In this document: piece by piece, positions 25,689 through 34,430 of the stretch | Position numbering within the stretch: the stretch's first letter is position 1 | Layout: the number at the start of each line of letters is the position of its first letter | Origin: Salinispora cortesiana | GTDB taxonomy: Bacteria > Actinomycetota > Actinomycetes > Mycobacteriales > Micromonosporaceae | NCBI RefSeq assembly: GCF_000484695.1 | Contig: NZ_AXVR01000020.1 | Location: forward strand, 1-64,000 | DNA: 64,000 nucleotides | Reading direction: 5' to 3' | Translations under genes and position numbers: made by a program | The notes under the pieces: generated by a model | Database searches by the model: none | The model's input: only the letters and a program-made list of their open reading frames with translations | What the model was told of the DNA's origin: nothing

Positions 25689-27740
25689 TCACGCCTTGGC
25701 GAGGCGTTCGAGGGCGCCGCGCGCCACGTCCCGGCGGGTCGTGTACCAAAACGGCGGAAGCGACCGGCGGAGGAAGGGGCCGTATCCCCGGGCGGTCTCC
25801 AGCCGGGAGTCGAGCACCGCGACCACCCCTCGGTCGCCGGTGGCGCGGATCAGCCGGCCTACGCCCTGGGCCAGTCGGACGGCCGCGATCGGCACGCTGA
25901 CCGCGGCAAAACCCGATCCCCCGTCGGCATCGACGGCGGCGGCACGGGCGGCGGCGAGCGGCTCATCCGGTCGTGGGAAGGGCAGCCGGTCAACGACCAC
26001 CAGCTGACAGGCGTCGCCCGGCACATCCACCCCCTGCCAGAGCGACATCACCCCGAACAGGCAGCTCGCCTGTTCTTCGCGGAATCGGCGGACCAGCAGT
26101 GGCAGTGCCTGCTCGCCCTGGAGTAGCACGGGCAGGTCGGTGCGTTCCCGGAGCAGCTCCGCCGCCTGCTGCGCGGCCCGGCGGGACGAGAAGAGCCCGA
26201 GCGTCCGTCCGCCGAGCGCCTCCACCAGCTCGAGTAGCTCTGCGCCGGCTGCATCGGGCAGACCGGAGGCGCTGGGCCGGGGTAGGTGCGCGGCGACGTA
26301 GAGGATCCCCTGTCGGGCATAGTCGAACGGAGAGCCGACGTCGAGTGACTGCCAGTCCGGGCCGGAGGTGACAGGCGCCTCGGTCGTGGCAGCCGGAACC
26401 TCCAGGCCCAGAGCGCGGGCAACGGTGTCGAAGCGGCCCCCCAGGGTTAGGGTGGCTGAGGTGGCGACGACGGTGCGTTCGTCGTAGAGGTGGGTGGCGA
26501 GGGTCCCGGCCACCGAGAGCGGGGCGACCACGAGCGCCCGCCGCCCGGTGGCGTCGTTGCGCTCCACCCAGGCCACATCGTGGTCGGCCTCCTCCAGCAG
26601 CCGCTGCGCGGTGCCGGACAGCTCGTCGAGCACCGCCTTGGCCTGCTGTTTGCGGACCGGGTCCGGGTCGTCGGCCTTGATCTCACCGATCGCGTCGAGC
26701 GCGGCGCGGGTGGCGGCGTCGAGCAGCGTGCACGCCTCCCGCAGTGGGGTCGGCAGCCCGGTGGTGATCCGACCTGCGGGTGCCTCGGCGAGCCCGACGG
26801 CCAGGGCGTCACCCGCCGCGGTGAGTGCCTCGGCCGTCTCCGGGCGGAGTAGTGGGCGGGCCTGACGGGTGGACCGGTCGATTGACTCCGGCACCAGCTC
26901 GGCCTGCGCGGCGGAGGAGACCCGATCGGCCAACTCGTGCGCCTCGTCCACGATAAGCAGCTGGTGTGGCGGAACGATGTGTCGCCCGGCGAGCATGTCC
27001 ACCGCGAGCAGGCTGTGGTTGGTCACCACGACGTCGGCCTCGCGGGCGCGGGCCCGGGAGGCGTCGGCGAAGCACTCGGCGCCGAATGGACAACGGGCCG
27101 CACCGACACATTCGCGAGCCGGCATGGACACCAGGCGCCAGGCCTGCTCGTCAACGCCGGGATCAAGCTCGTCCCGGTCGCCGGTGTCGGTCTTCTCGGC
27201 CCAGTCGCGGAGCCGCTGGACCTGCCGGCCGAGGCGCCCGGCCTCACCGAGCCACGTCGTGCCGCTTGGCCTCGGCGCATCGAAGAGGGTGTCGCCCGGC
27301 TCCGCCTCGGTGGCGTTGTCGAGCCGGGCGAGGCAGAGGTAGTGGTGCCGTCCCTTGAGCACCGCGAAGGTGGGCCGCCGACCGAGCAGCGGCTCCACCG
27401 CGTCGGCCAGCCGGGGGAGATCGTGGTCGACCAGTTGGGCCTGGAGCGCGAGGGTGGCGGTGGAGACCACCACCGGGCCGTCGACGGTGAGCGCGGGCGC
27501 CAGGTAGGCCAGGGATTTGCCGGTGCCGGTGCCGGCCTGCACCAGCAGATGCTCGCGGGCGGTTACGGCGGCCTCAATCGCCGTTGTCATCTCCTGCTGA
27601 CCCGGACGTGCCGCGCCTCCGGGGACCGCGTTGACCGCCGCAGCGAGCAGGTCGGCTCCGGTCACCCCACCGCTGGAGCGCCGGCTGCCAGTTCGGGACT
27701 TTGGGCTGGCCGAATCGGTGGCGGTGCGGGGCGGGGTCAC
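25689..27740 (-). CDS. ATP-dependent DNA helicase, DinG/XPD-like
   Basis: 683 residues, superfamily 2 helicase with an iron-sulfur domain. Walker A is LLVQAGTGTGKSLAYLAPAL (about residue 66), Walker B/DEAH is LLIVDEAHELADR, and four cysteines that can bind a 4Fe-4S cluster occur at C-LARL and CVGAARCPFGAECF. Motif VI is QGVGRLIRATGDRGVVAVLD. The protein unwinds 5'-overhang DNA, probably during replication-transcription conflict or repair. It starts at GTG 27740. It is convergent with the AI-2E permease gene, 12 bp apart. Confidence 0.9.
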   Translation of the reverse strand: MTPPRTATDSASPKSRTGSRRSSGGVTGADLLAAAVNAVPGGAARPGQQEMTTAIEAAVTAREHLLVQAGTGTGKSLAYLAPALTVDGPVVVSTATLALQAQLVDHDLPRLADAVEPLLGRRPTFAVLKGRHHYLCLARLDNATEAEPGDTLFDAPRPSGTTWLGEAGRLGRQVQRLRDWAEKTDTGDRDELDPGVDEQAWRLVSMPARECVGAARCPFGAECFADASRARAREADVVVTNHSLLAVDMLAGRHIVPPHQLLIVDEAHELADRVSSAAQAELVPESIDRSTRQARPLLRPETAEALTAAGDALAVGLAEAPAGRITTGLPTPLREACTLLDAATRAALDAIGEIKADDPDPVRKQQAKAVLDELSGTAQRLLEEADHDVAWVERNDATGRRALVVAPLSVAGTLATHLYDERTVVATSATLTLGGRFDTVARALGLEVPAATTEAPVTSGPDWQSLDVGSPFDYARQGILYVAAHLPRPSASGLPDAAGAELLELVEALGGRTLGLFSSRRAAQQAAELLRERTDLPVLLQGEQALPLLVRRFREEQASCLFGVMSLWQGVDVPGDACQLVVVDRLPFPRPDEPLAAARAAAVDADGGSGFAAVSVPIAAVRLAQGVGRLIRATGDRGVVAVLDSRLETARGYGPFLRRSLPPFWYTTRRDVARGALERLAKA

Positions 27741-27877
27741 CGTGCGACGGTACCGGTCGGCGCCGACAGCTGGCGCTCGGCCGCCAGCGCGGCGTCGTCA
27801 CGGTCTGACAACTTACCGGTGGCGTCCGGTTATCTCCCTGCTACGTCGGATCCACCGAATCGGCTAGGGTGCCAGTC

Positions 27878-28384
27878 ATGCCGAGCGACGTGGTCCGCGT
27901 GATCTACCGCAAGTACGACGGCAGCGCCCACCGCGACTATCCGGCCCGCCGGCTCGCCGAGGACGACCTCGGCGTCTGGCTCGGCGTGCCGGTCGGCACC
28001 CCTTCGGTCTACCACGGCCGTCCCTCCGTCGAGCAGATCCCGTTCGTGCTCCTGGTGCCACATCACGCGTGGTGGACCGGCATGTTCAACCCGCCGCCGC
28101 GGACCAGCGAGGTCTACTGCGACATCGCCAGTCCGGCCCGCTGGGAGAACGACGACACCGTGCACCTCTTCGACTTGGACCTTGACGTGGTACGTCGGCG
28201 TGGCTCCGGTCTGGTGGAGTTGCTGGACGAGGATGAGTTCGCCGAGCACCGCAAGCGGTTCGGCTACCCGGACGAGGTGGTTTCCGAGGCGCACGCCGCA
28301 GCCCACTGGCTGTTCACTGCGTTGGGCGATGGCACCGAGCCGTTCGCTACGTCGTACCGAAAGTGGCTGGCCCTGGTCGTCTGA
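27878..28384 (+). CDS. DUF402 domain protein
   Basis: 168 residues starting MPSDVVRVIYRKYDG. The DUF402 signature is recognisable: HHAWWTGMFNPPPRTSEVYCDI, ARWENDDTVHLFDLDLDVV and ELLDEDEFAEHRKRFGYP. DUF402 proteins are metal-dependent nucleoside di/triphosphatases or RNA-binding proteins, with the Asp/Glu cluster binding the metal. The exact activity here is inferred. The upstream in-frame ATG at 27869 is rejected as a start, since MPSDVV fits homologues better. Confidence 0.82.
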   Translation: MPSDVVRVIYRKYDGSAHRDYPARRLAEDDLGVWLGVPVGTPSVYHGRPSVEQIPFVLLVPHHAWWTGMFNPPPRTSEVYCDIASPARWENDDTVHLFDLDLDVVRRRGSGLVELLDEDEFAEHRKRFGYPDEVVSEAHAAAHWLFTALGDGTEPFATSYRKWLALVV

Positions 28385-28892
28385 ACGGGCTGGCTGAAGC
28401 GGTGGCCCCTCGCTCCACCGACCAGCTCGTCGGGCCACTCTCGCGAGGATGGATACATGTTTCTCGGTTTGGCCGGGCGGCCGGGGGCCGGGGCCGGGCG
28501 GGCAGCTGCTTCGGGTGGTCGCGGCCCGGAGCCGGGGACAGTGTGAGGTATATCGCCGCCCCACCCGTGAGTGCAGCTCTGCAGCGTGCATAACCGCATG
28601 TCCATGCCGCGCATCACCGCATGTCCATGCTCTCGTGGGGTCGCCGTGGGGTCATGGGGTCGTGGGGCATGTTCGGCATCGGATGTGTGGGGTATCCGCT
28701 TGTCGGCTCGTCGCCCCGGGCCGGAACGGAGGCCCGGAACCGATAAAGGTGAACAGACAGTTAACCGAACGTGAACGGGGGTAGGCTAGTGGTGGGCCGG
28801 TTCACTCGGCGTTTCGGCGGCACCTAGCATTCCCACTCAGGTCACCCCGCGAGGTGGCTGCCACCCCCCACCGACACGACGAGGTCCGTCCT
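28385..28892. other. Intergenic region before the phosphate transport genes, 508 bp
   Basis: I see no gene. It contains a short direct repeat, ACCGCATGTCCATGC at about 28594 and again about 25 bp later, and, near its right end, a three-unit PHO box. It must hold the promoter of the DUF47-pit operon. Confidence 0.6.
28744..28776 (-). promoter_or_regulatory. PHO box with three 11-bp direct-repeat units
   Basis: On the minus strand three consecutive 11-mers read GTTCACGTTCG (28776-28766), GTTAACTGTCT (28765-28755) and GTTCACCTTTA (28754-28744). This matches the actinobacterial PhoP binding arrangement of direct-repeat units beginning GTTCACC. It lies 117 bp upstream of the DUF47 protein start. 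PhoP control under phosphate limitation is inferred; in streptomycetes the reverse orientation is accepted by PhoP, and pit is often repressed by it. Confidence 0.8.
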
Positions 28893-29519
28893 GTGAAGTT
28901 TTCCTTCCGCCCGAACGAGGGTGCCTTCTACGAGCTCTTCACCAGGGCCGCGCAAAACTTGGTGCGGGGCACCGAACTTCTCAACGAGCTGGCCCTGCCT
29001 GGCGTTGTGGTGCAGTCGGTCAGCGAGCGGCTCACCGAGGTGGAGCACGACAGCGACCAGATCACCCACGAGCTGTACAAGAAGATCAACTCCACCTTCG
29101 TCACGCCGTTTGACCGGGAGGACATCTACCGGCTCGGCTCGCTGCTTGACGACGTCATGGATCACCTGGAGGCGGTCGGAAACCTGCTCTACCTGTACGG
29201 CCTGACCGAGCTGCCGTCGCTGCCGCGGGAGATGCATGAGCTGGTCAACGTCTTGGACCAGCAGGCGAGGCTGACCGCGGAGGCGATGCCTCGACTGAAG
29301 TCGATGCGGGACCTTGAGGACTACTGGATCGAGTGCAACCGGCTGGAGAACGACGGCGACCAGGCGTACCGGATGCTGCTGGTCCGGCTCTTCTCCGGCG
29401 AGTACGACGCGTTGACGGTATTGAAGATGAAGGAGGTCGCCGACGAGCTCGAGGCCGCCTGCGACGCCTTCGAGCACGTGGCGAACACAGTCGAGACAAT
29501 CGCGGTCAAGGAGTCCTGA
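28893..29519 (+). CDS. DUF47 (PhoU-like) protein, Pit accessory
   Basis: 208 residues, all helical, of the DUF47 family. Typical segments are FYELFTRAAQNLVRGTELL, VEHDSDQITHELYKKINST, FVTPFDREDIYRLGSLLDDV and MKEVADELEAACDAFEHVAN. DUF47 proteins are PhoU-like and sit beside Pit permeases, where they are thought to regulate phosphate uptake. The GTG at 28893 gives VKFSFRPNEGAFYELF, the usual family N-terminus, and is preferred over the longer frame from 28854. It is 3 bp from the pit start, so the two are co-translated. Confidence 0.88.
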   Translation: MKFSFRPNEGAFYELFTRAAQNLVRGTELLNELALPGVVVQSVSERLTEVEHDSDQITHELYKKINSTFVTPFDREDIYRLGSLLDDVMDHLEAVGNLLYLYGLTELPSLPREMHELVNVLDQQARLTAEAMPRLKSMRDLEDYWIECNRLENDGDQAYRMLLVRLFSGEYDALTVLKMKEVADELEAACDAFEHVANTVETIAVKES

Positions 29520-29522
29520 TCC

Positions 29523-30527
29523 GTGACCCCTGAACTCATCGCCGTGCTGGCGGTGATCGCAGTTGCGTTGGTCTTCGACTACACGAACGGATTCCACGAC
29601 GCCGCCAACGCGATCGCGACCAGCATCTCCACCCGGGCGCTGACCCCCCGGGTCGCCCTGGCTATGGCGGCGATCGGCAACTTCATCGGCGCGCACTTCG
29701 GCGCGGAGGTCGCCAAGACCGTCGGCAGCGGCCTGGTGGATCTGCCCACCGGGACGGCCAGCCTGGCGATCGTCTTCGCCGGTGTGGTCGGTGCCATCGT
29801 CTGGAACATCGTCACCTGGTACTTCGGCCTGCCGTCATCCTCGTCGCATGCCCTGATCGGGGGCCTGGTCGGTGCCACCGTGGCGGCGTCCGGCGCGGTG
29901 CTGTGGACCGGCATCGGCCAGAAGGTCATCATTCCGATGGTCCTGTCGCCGATGGTCGGTCTCCTGCTCGGCTACATCGTGATGGTCGCGGTGCAATGGA
30001 TCTTCCGGCGGGGGCACCCGGGCAAGCTCAACCGGGGCTTCCGTTGGGCCCAGAGTGCCTCGGCCGCGGCCATGTCGGTCGGCCACGGCATGCAGGACGC
30101 GGCGAAGACGATCGGCATCGTGGTGCTCGCCCTCTTCGTCGGTGGCTTCCAGGACAGTCCGACGCACATCCCGGAGTGGGCCTTCTGGACCTCTGCGGCG
30201 GTGCTCGCCGCTGGCACGTACGCCGGTGGGTGGCGGATCATCCGCACCCTGGGCCGGAAGATTATCGATCTACGGCCGCCGGAGGGCTTCGCCGCCGAGA
30301 CCGTGGCCAGCTCGGTGCTCTACTTCAACGCGCTGGTGCTGGGCGCGCCGATCTCTACCACCCACACGATCACCTCGGCGATCATGGGTGTCGGCGCCAC
30401 CAAGCGGCTCTCCGCTGTTCGTTGGGGGGTCGCCGGCAACATCGTGGGTGCCTGGATTCTCACCTTCCCGGCGGCCGGCAGCATCGGTGCCCTGACGTAC
30501 TTCCTGGTTCGTCCGTTGTTCAGCTGA
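29523..30527 (+). CDS. pit: Low-affinity inorganic phosphate transporter Pit
   Basis: 334 residues, about 9-10 membrane helices, phosphate:H+ symporter of the PiT family. The duplicated signature is present: DYTNGFHDAANAIATSISTRAL at the N-terminus and NALVLGAPISTTHTITSAIMG near the C-terminus, with WYFGLPSSSSHALIGGLVGA in between. It starts at GTG 29523, 3 bases after the DUF47 stop. The operon follows a PHO box, so its expression is probably tied to phosphate supply together with the pst genes 2 kb downstream. Confidence 0.95.
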   Translation: MTPELIAVLAVIAVALVFDYTNGFHDAANAIATSISTRALTPRVALAMAAIGNFIGAHFGAEVAKTVGSGLVDLPTGTASLAIVFAGVVGAIVWNIVTWYFGLPSSSSHALIGGLVGATVAASGAVLWTGIGQKVIIPMVLSPMVGLLLGYIVMVAVQWIFRRGHPGKLNRGFRWAQSASAAAMSVGHGMQDAAKTIGIVVLALFVGGFQDSPTHIPEWAFWTSAAVLAAGTYAGGWRIIRTLGRKIIDLRPPEGFAAETVASSVLYFNALVLGAPISTTHTITSAIMGVGATKRLSAVRWGVAGNIVGAWILTFPAAGSIGALTYFLVRPLFS

Positions 30528-30579
30528 GGTGCGGGCAGGGGCACTGGGCGTTCCGCCGGACGGGATCTAGGCTCGCTCC

Positions 30580-31467
30580 ATGACGAGCGACGGCGATGGT
30601 TTCCCTGCCCCATCGGCGCTGGTGGAGCACGCCCGCCGGTTCCGCGAGCAGGGGGGCACCCCGGCGGTGCCCCGGGTGGCGGCCACCGTACTGCTGCTTC
30701 GCCCGACCGAAGATGCCGCCGTGGACAGCGGGGTGGACCAGCCCCAAGGGCCCGCCGCCCCGCCTGCCGATCGGGACGGCTTCGAGGCGTACCTGATCCG
30801 CCGGGTCGCGGCGATGGCCTTCGGCGGCGTGTACGCCTTCCCCGGTGGCGGCGTGGACCCATCGGATTCGACGGCCCACGTCGACTGGGCCGGACCGAGC
30901 CCGGACCAGTGGGGAACCCGGCTGGGGCTGGCTCCGACGGCGGCGCAGGCGGTTGTCTGCGCCGCCGCGCGGGAGGTGTTCGAGGAGGCCGGGGTCCTGC
31001 TCGCCGGCCCCGACGCCGACACGGTCGTCGGTGACGTGTCCGGCGGTGACTGGGAGGCGGTCCGGGTAGCCCTGGAACGGCGGGAGGTGGGCTTCGCTGA
31101 CCTGCTTGCCCAGCGAGGGCTCACCCTCCGGTCGGATCTGCTGCTGCCGTGGAGCCGGTGGATCACACCCGAGTTCGAGCCGCGTCGGTTCGATACATAC
31201 TTCTTCGTCGCCCGGCTACCGGTGGGGCAGCGTACCCGGGATGTCTCCGGTGAGGCGGACCGCACGCTCTGGATCTCCCCGGCCGACGCCTGCGCCACCG
31301 GGGAGCTGACCATGCTTCCGCCCACCCTGGTCACGCTCGGGCAGGTGGCAGCCTGCCAGGACCTGGCCGGTGTCATCGCCACCGCGGCGACCCGCGATTC
31401 GGCGAGCCCGGTGCTGCCGCGGCTGGAGGACTCCGGCGCCGGGCCGCCCCGGTTTCTCCTGCGCTGA
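30580..31467 (+). CDS. NUDIX hydrolase with long Nudix-box insertion (NUDT19-like)
   Basis: 295 residues. The fold starts VPRVAATVLLLRP. The Nudix box is split: GGVYAFPGGGVDPSD, then roughly 40 inserted residues (including DQWGTRLGLAPTAAQAV), then CAAAREVFEEAGVLLAG carrying the metal-binding REVxEEAG. This split is known from the NUDT19/RP2p group, where the animal protein hydrolyses CoA and acyl-CoA. Substrate here is not known. It lies between the phosphate genes but has no evident functional tie to them. Confidence 0.85.
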   Translation: MTSDGDGFPAPSALVEHARRFREQGGTPAVPRVAATVLLLRPTEDAAVDSGVDQPQGPAAPPADRDGFEAYLIRRVAAMAFGGVYAFPGGGVDPSDSTAHVDWAGPSPDQWGTRLGLAPTAAQAVVCAAAREVFEEAGVLLAGPDADTVVGDVSGGDWEAVRVALERREVGFADLLAQRGLTLRSDLLLPWSRWITPEFEPRRFDTYFFVARLPVGQRTRDVSGEADRTLWISPADACATGELTMLPPTLVTLGQVAACQDLAGVIATAATRDSASPVLPRLEDSGAGPPRFLLR

Positions 31468-31631
31468 CTGGCCGGTCAGGGTCTCCGTCCCAGCACCGGT
31501 GCTGAATTCGGCTGATCCGGGCCGCAGCCGGTAGGTTGCTGTCTATGCGATGTGGCTGACTCGTGGTTCGCCAACGGCGTACCCGCCCTCGGGACGACGG
31601 CGGAGCCGCGAGGCGAGCAGGTGGAGGCGCG

Positions 31632-32276
31632 ATGGTCCGGAGCGGCTACGACGAGCAGCTTGATCGGTTGACTGGCGCCCTGGCGGTGATGAGCCGGGAG
31701 GCCGCGGCGGCGATCCGGGGTGCGGGCACGGCGCTGCTGGACGTGGACCGGGAGGCAGCCGAGCAGGTCATTCGGAACGACGCGGTCCTCGATCAGCTTC
31801 GCTGGGACATCGAGGCGGCCGTTCCGGAGCTGCTCGCCCGGCAGCAGCCGGTCGCCTCGGACCTGCGCCTGGTGCTCTGCGCCATCCGGATCGCGGCCGA
31901 CCTCGAGCGGATGGGCGACCTCGCCGTTCACATTGCCAAGGTCGTGCAGATGCGGTACCCGGTCATGGTCGTCCCGCCGCCGGCGGCAGCCGTGGTGACG
32001 GAGATGGCCGAGGCGGCGGCGCGGATCGCGGAGAAGGCCTCGACCGTGCTCGCCACCCGTGATCCGCTGACCGCCATGCAGATCGGGCTCGACGACGACG
32101 AGGTCGACACCGCCCAGTCGCGTCTGTTGTCGCTCCTGTTGGCCAGCTGGCAGTACGGGGTGGAGAGCGCCATCGACCTTGCCCTGGTCGGCCGCTACTA
32201 CGAGCGGTACGCCGACCATGCGGTCAACGTGGCGCGTCAGGTTGTCTACCTGGTCACCGGCACGATTCGGCTCTAG
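31632..32276 (+). CDS. phoU: Phosphate transport regulator PhoU
   Basis: 214 residues, two PhoU three-helix repeats. Visible are MVRSGYDEQLDRLTGALAVM, LRLVLCAIRIAADLERMGDL (the conserved E-RMGDxA metal-binding turn) and the second repeat's IDLALVGRYYERYADHAVNVA. PhoU couples the Pst transporter to the PhoR/PhoP two-component system and prevents pho activation in high phosphate. The ATG at 31632 is supported by GCAGGTGGAGGCGCG upstream and gives the usual N-terminus; the frame from 31563 adds unlikely residues. It precedes pstS by 254 bp, divided by a PHO box. Confidence 0.92.
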   Translation: MVRSGYDEQLDRLTGALAVMSREAAAAIRGAGTALLDVDREAAEQVIRNDAVLDQLRWDIEAAVPELLARQQPVASDLRLVLCAIRIAADLERMGDLAVHIAKVVQMRYPVMVVPPPAAAVVTEMAEAAARIAEKASTVLATRDPLTAMQIGLDDDEVDTAQSRLLSLLLASWQYGVESAIDLALVGRYYERYADHAVNVARQVVYLVTGTIRL

Positions 32277-32422
32277 GCGGTCGGGGTCAGCGCCGGTCGC
32301 ACGCAGCCGGGCGGGGCGCTGGCCGCGACCAGGATTTCGGGGCCCGCGACAGGGGACATCTGGGGAGCCAAGGGTCTGAAAGTCACAATGCTGATGTTCC
32401 CGGTCACGATCTTCGTCGTGGA

Positions 32423-32444
32423 GTTCACTTTTCGTTCACTTAGC
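32423..32444 (+). promoter_or_regulatory. PHO box upstream of pstSCAB
   Basis: Two perfect direct-repeat units, GTTCACTTTTC (32423-32433) and GTTCACTTAGC (32434-32444), match the actinobacterial PHO box 7-mer GTTCACC/T. A weak third unit may precede them. They lie 87 bp before the pstS GTG. PhoP activation under phosphate starvation is the expected role. Confidence 0.85.
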
Positions 32445-32530
32445 GCCGGTCGCGCGGCTACCTGGGCCTTCTACCTTGACTTCTCGTACGGCCCGGACGG
32501 GCTGGCACACCCCGATAGAGAGGCTTTCTG

Positions 32531-33481
32531 GTGAACCGCAACGTGCTTTCGCGGCGCGTCCTCGCCGGCACCGCGCTCGCCGCGCTCGCGCTTACCGGCT
32601 GCAGCAGCAACAACGAAGGCGCCGATGGCGAGCTTTCGGGTGAGGTCAAGGTCAACGGCTCCAGCACGGTCGCTCCGCTGAGTGAGGCCGCGGCCACCTT
32701 CTACCGGGAGGTCCAGAGCGGCGTCAACGTCTCCGTCGGCACCTCCGGCACCGGCGGCGGCTTCGAGCGGTTCTGCAAGGGGGAGACCGACATCTCGGAT
32801 GCCTCCCGTCCGATCAAGGAGTCGGAGATCGAGGCCTGCGAGGCGGCCGGGATCCAGTACAAGGAGCTGGTCGTCGCCAACGACGCCCTCACGGTGGTCG
32901 TCAGCAAGGACAACGACTGGGCCGACTGCCTCACGGTTGACCAGCTCAAGGCGATCTGGGAGCCGAACTCCAAGGTTGCCAACTGGAACCAGGTCGACCC
33001 CAGCTTCCCGGACGAGCCGCTGAAGCTCTTCGGCCCGGGTACCGACTCCGGCACCTTCGACTACTTCACCGACGAGATCAATGGTGAGGAGGGCGCCAGC
33101 CGCACCGACTACACCGCGTCGGAGAACGACAACGTCGTCGTGCAGGGCGTCGCCGGCACCAAGGGTGGCCTGGGCTACTTCGGCTTCACCTACTTCGAGG
33201 AGAACGCGGACAAGCTCAAGGCGCTCAAGGTTGACGGTGGCGCCGGCTGCGTCGAGCCGAGCCTGAAGACCGCGCAGGAGAACACCTACCAGCCGCTCTC
33301 CCGGCCGCTGTTCGTCTACGTCAGCGACGCCGGTGTCAAGAAGGAGCAGGTCGCGGACTTCGTCAACTTCTACATCGAGCGGATCGACGACATCGTCCTG
33401 GAGGCGAAGTACGTCCCGCTCACCGAGGAGCAGAAGAGCGTCCTCCAGGCTGAGTTCGACGCCCTGAAGGCTGCGGCCTGA
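32531..33481 (+). CDS. pstS: Phosphate ABC transporter, substrate-binding lipoprotein PstS
   Basis: 316 residues. The N-terminus is a lipoprotein signal (RRVLAGTALAALALTGC), with the lipobox Cys at about residue 24. Phosphate-binding loops are present: VNGSSTVAPLSEAAATFY, VGTSGTGGGFERFCKGETDI, and GPGTDSGTFDYFTDEINGEEG. PstS catches phosphate outside the cell and hands it to PstCA. Start is GTG 32531 with GAGAGG 8 bases upstream. The gene heads the pstSCAB operon and follows a PHO box. Confidence 0.96.
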   Translation: MNRNVLSRRVLAGTALAALALTGCSSNNEGADGELSGEVKVNGSSTVAPLSEAAATFYREVQSGVNVSVGTSGTGGGFERFCKGETDISDASRPIKESEIEACEAAGIQYKELVVANDALTVVVSKDNDWADCLTVDQLKAIWEPNSKVANWNQVDPSFPDEPLKLFGPGTDSGTFDYFTDEINGEEGASRTDYTASENDNVVVQGVAGTKGGLGYFGFTYFEENADKLKALKVDGGAGCVEPSLKTAQENTYQPLSRPLFVYVSDAGVKKEQVADFVNFYIERIDDIVLEAKYVPLTEEQKSVLQAEFDALKAAA

Positions 33482-33482
33482 C

Positions 33483-34430
33483 GTGTCCACCAGCACCTCG
33501 AACGCCGGTTCCGCCGCAGGCAGCGCCCTGCGGGGGGGCCGGCGTCGCCCCGTTGACAGCACCGTAAAGGTCCTGCTCGTCGCTGCCGCGTTGGTCTCGG
33601 TCGCCACCACGATCGGGATCGTCATCGCGCTGGTACAGCCAACGATCGGGTTCTTCCAGCAGGTCAGCATCGTTGAGTTCGTCACCGGTACGAGCTGGAC
33701 GCCGACCTTCGCGCAGAAGGCCTACGGCGTCCTGCCCCTCGTCGCCGCCACGTTGACGGTGACCGGCGTCGCGCTGACCATCGCCGTTCCGCTCGGCCTG
33801 GGCTCGGCGATCTACCTCTCGGAGTACGCCAACCCGCGTACCCGCAAGGTACTCAAGCCGATCATCGAACTGCTCGCCGGTGTGCCGACGGTCGTGTACG
33901 GCTTCGTCGCGCTCTTCGCGCTCAACCCGCTGCTGCAGAAGTGGTGGCCGACCGACAACGGACCGGCCTTCCAGAACCTGCTCATCGCGGGTATCGCGAT
34001 GGGCATCATGATCGTGCCGACCATCGCCAGCATCTCCGAGGACTCGATGGCCGCCGTTCCGCGCAGCCTGCGCGAGGGCGCGTACGCGCTGGCCTCCACG
34101 AAGATGCAGGTGTCCACCCGGGTGGTGGTGCCGGCGGCGATGTCCGGCATCGTCGCCGCGGTGGTCCTGGGTATCTCCCGCGCGGTGGGGGAAACCATGA
34201 TCGTTACGATCGCGGGCGGCCTCACCTCTGACCGGATTGTCCTCAATCCGCTGGAGGGGGCGGCGACCATGACCGCCTTCATCGCCAACATCTCCTCGGG
34301 CGACATCCCGGTCGGGTCGCTCGACTACGACTCGGTCTTCGCTGTCGGTGCGCTGCTGTTCCTCATCACCTTCGCGCTGAACGCGGTGTCGATCCGGATG
34401 GTCCGTCGCTTCCGGGAGGTCTACGAGTGA
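33483..34430 (+). CDS. pstC: Phosphate ABC transporter permease PstC
   Basis: 315 residues with six membrane helices. The permease-type EAA loop reads REGAYALASTKMQVSTRVVV followed by PAAMSGIVAAVVLGISRAVG. Its partner PstA and the ATPase PstB follow. The GTG is 1 base after the pstS stop, and its end overlaps the pstA GTG by 4 bases (GTGA), so the genes are translationally coupled. Confidence 0.95.
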   Translation: MSTSTSNAGSAAGSALRGGRRRPVDSTVKVLLVAAALVSVATTIGIVIALVQPTIGFFQQVSIVEFVTGTSWTPTFAQKAYGVLPLVAATLTVTGVALTIAVPLGLGSAIYLSEYANPRTRKVLKPIIELLAGVPTVVYGFVALFALNPLLQKWWPTDNGPAFQNLLIAGIAMGIMIVPTIASISEDSMAAVPRSLREGAYALASTKMQVSTRVVVPAAMSGIVAAVVLGISRAVGETMIVTIAGGLTSDRIVLNPLEGAATMTAFIANISSGDIPVGSLDYDSVFAVGALLFLITFALNAVSIRMVRRFREVYE

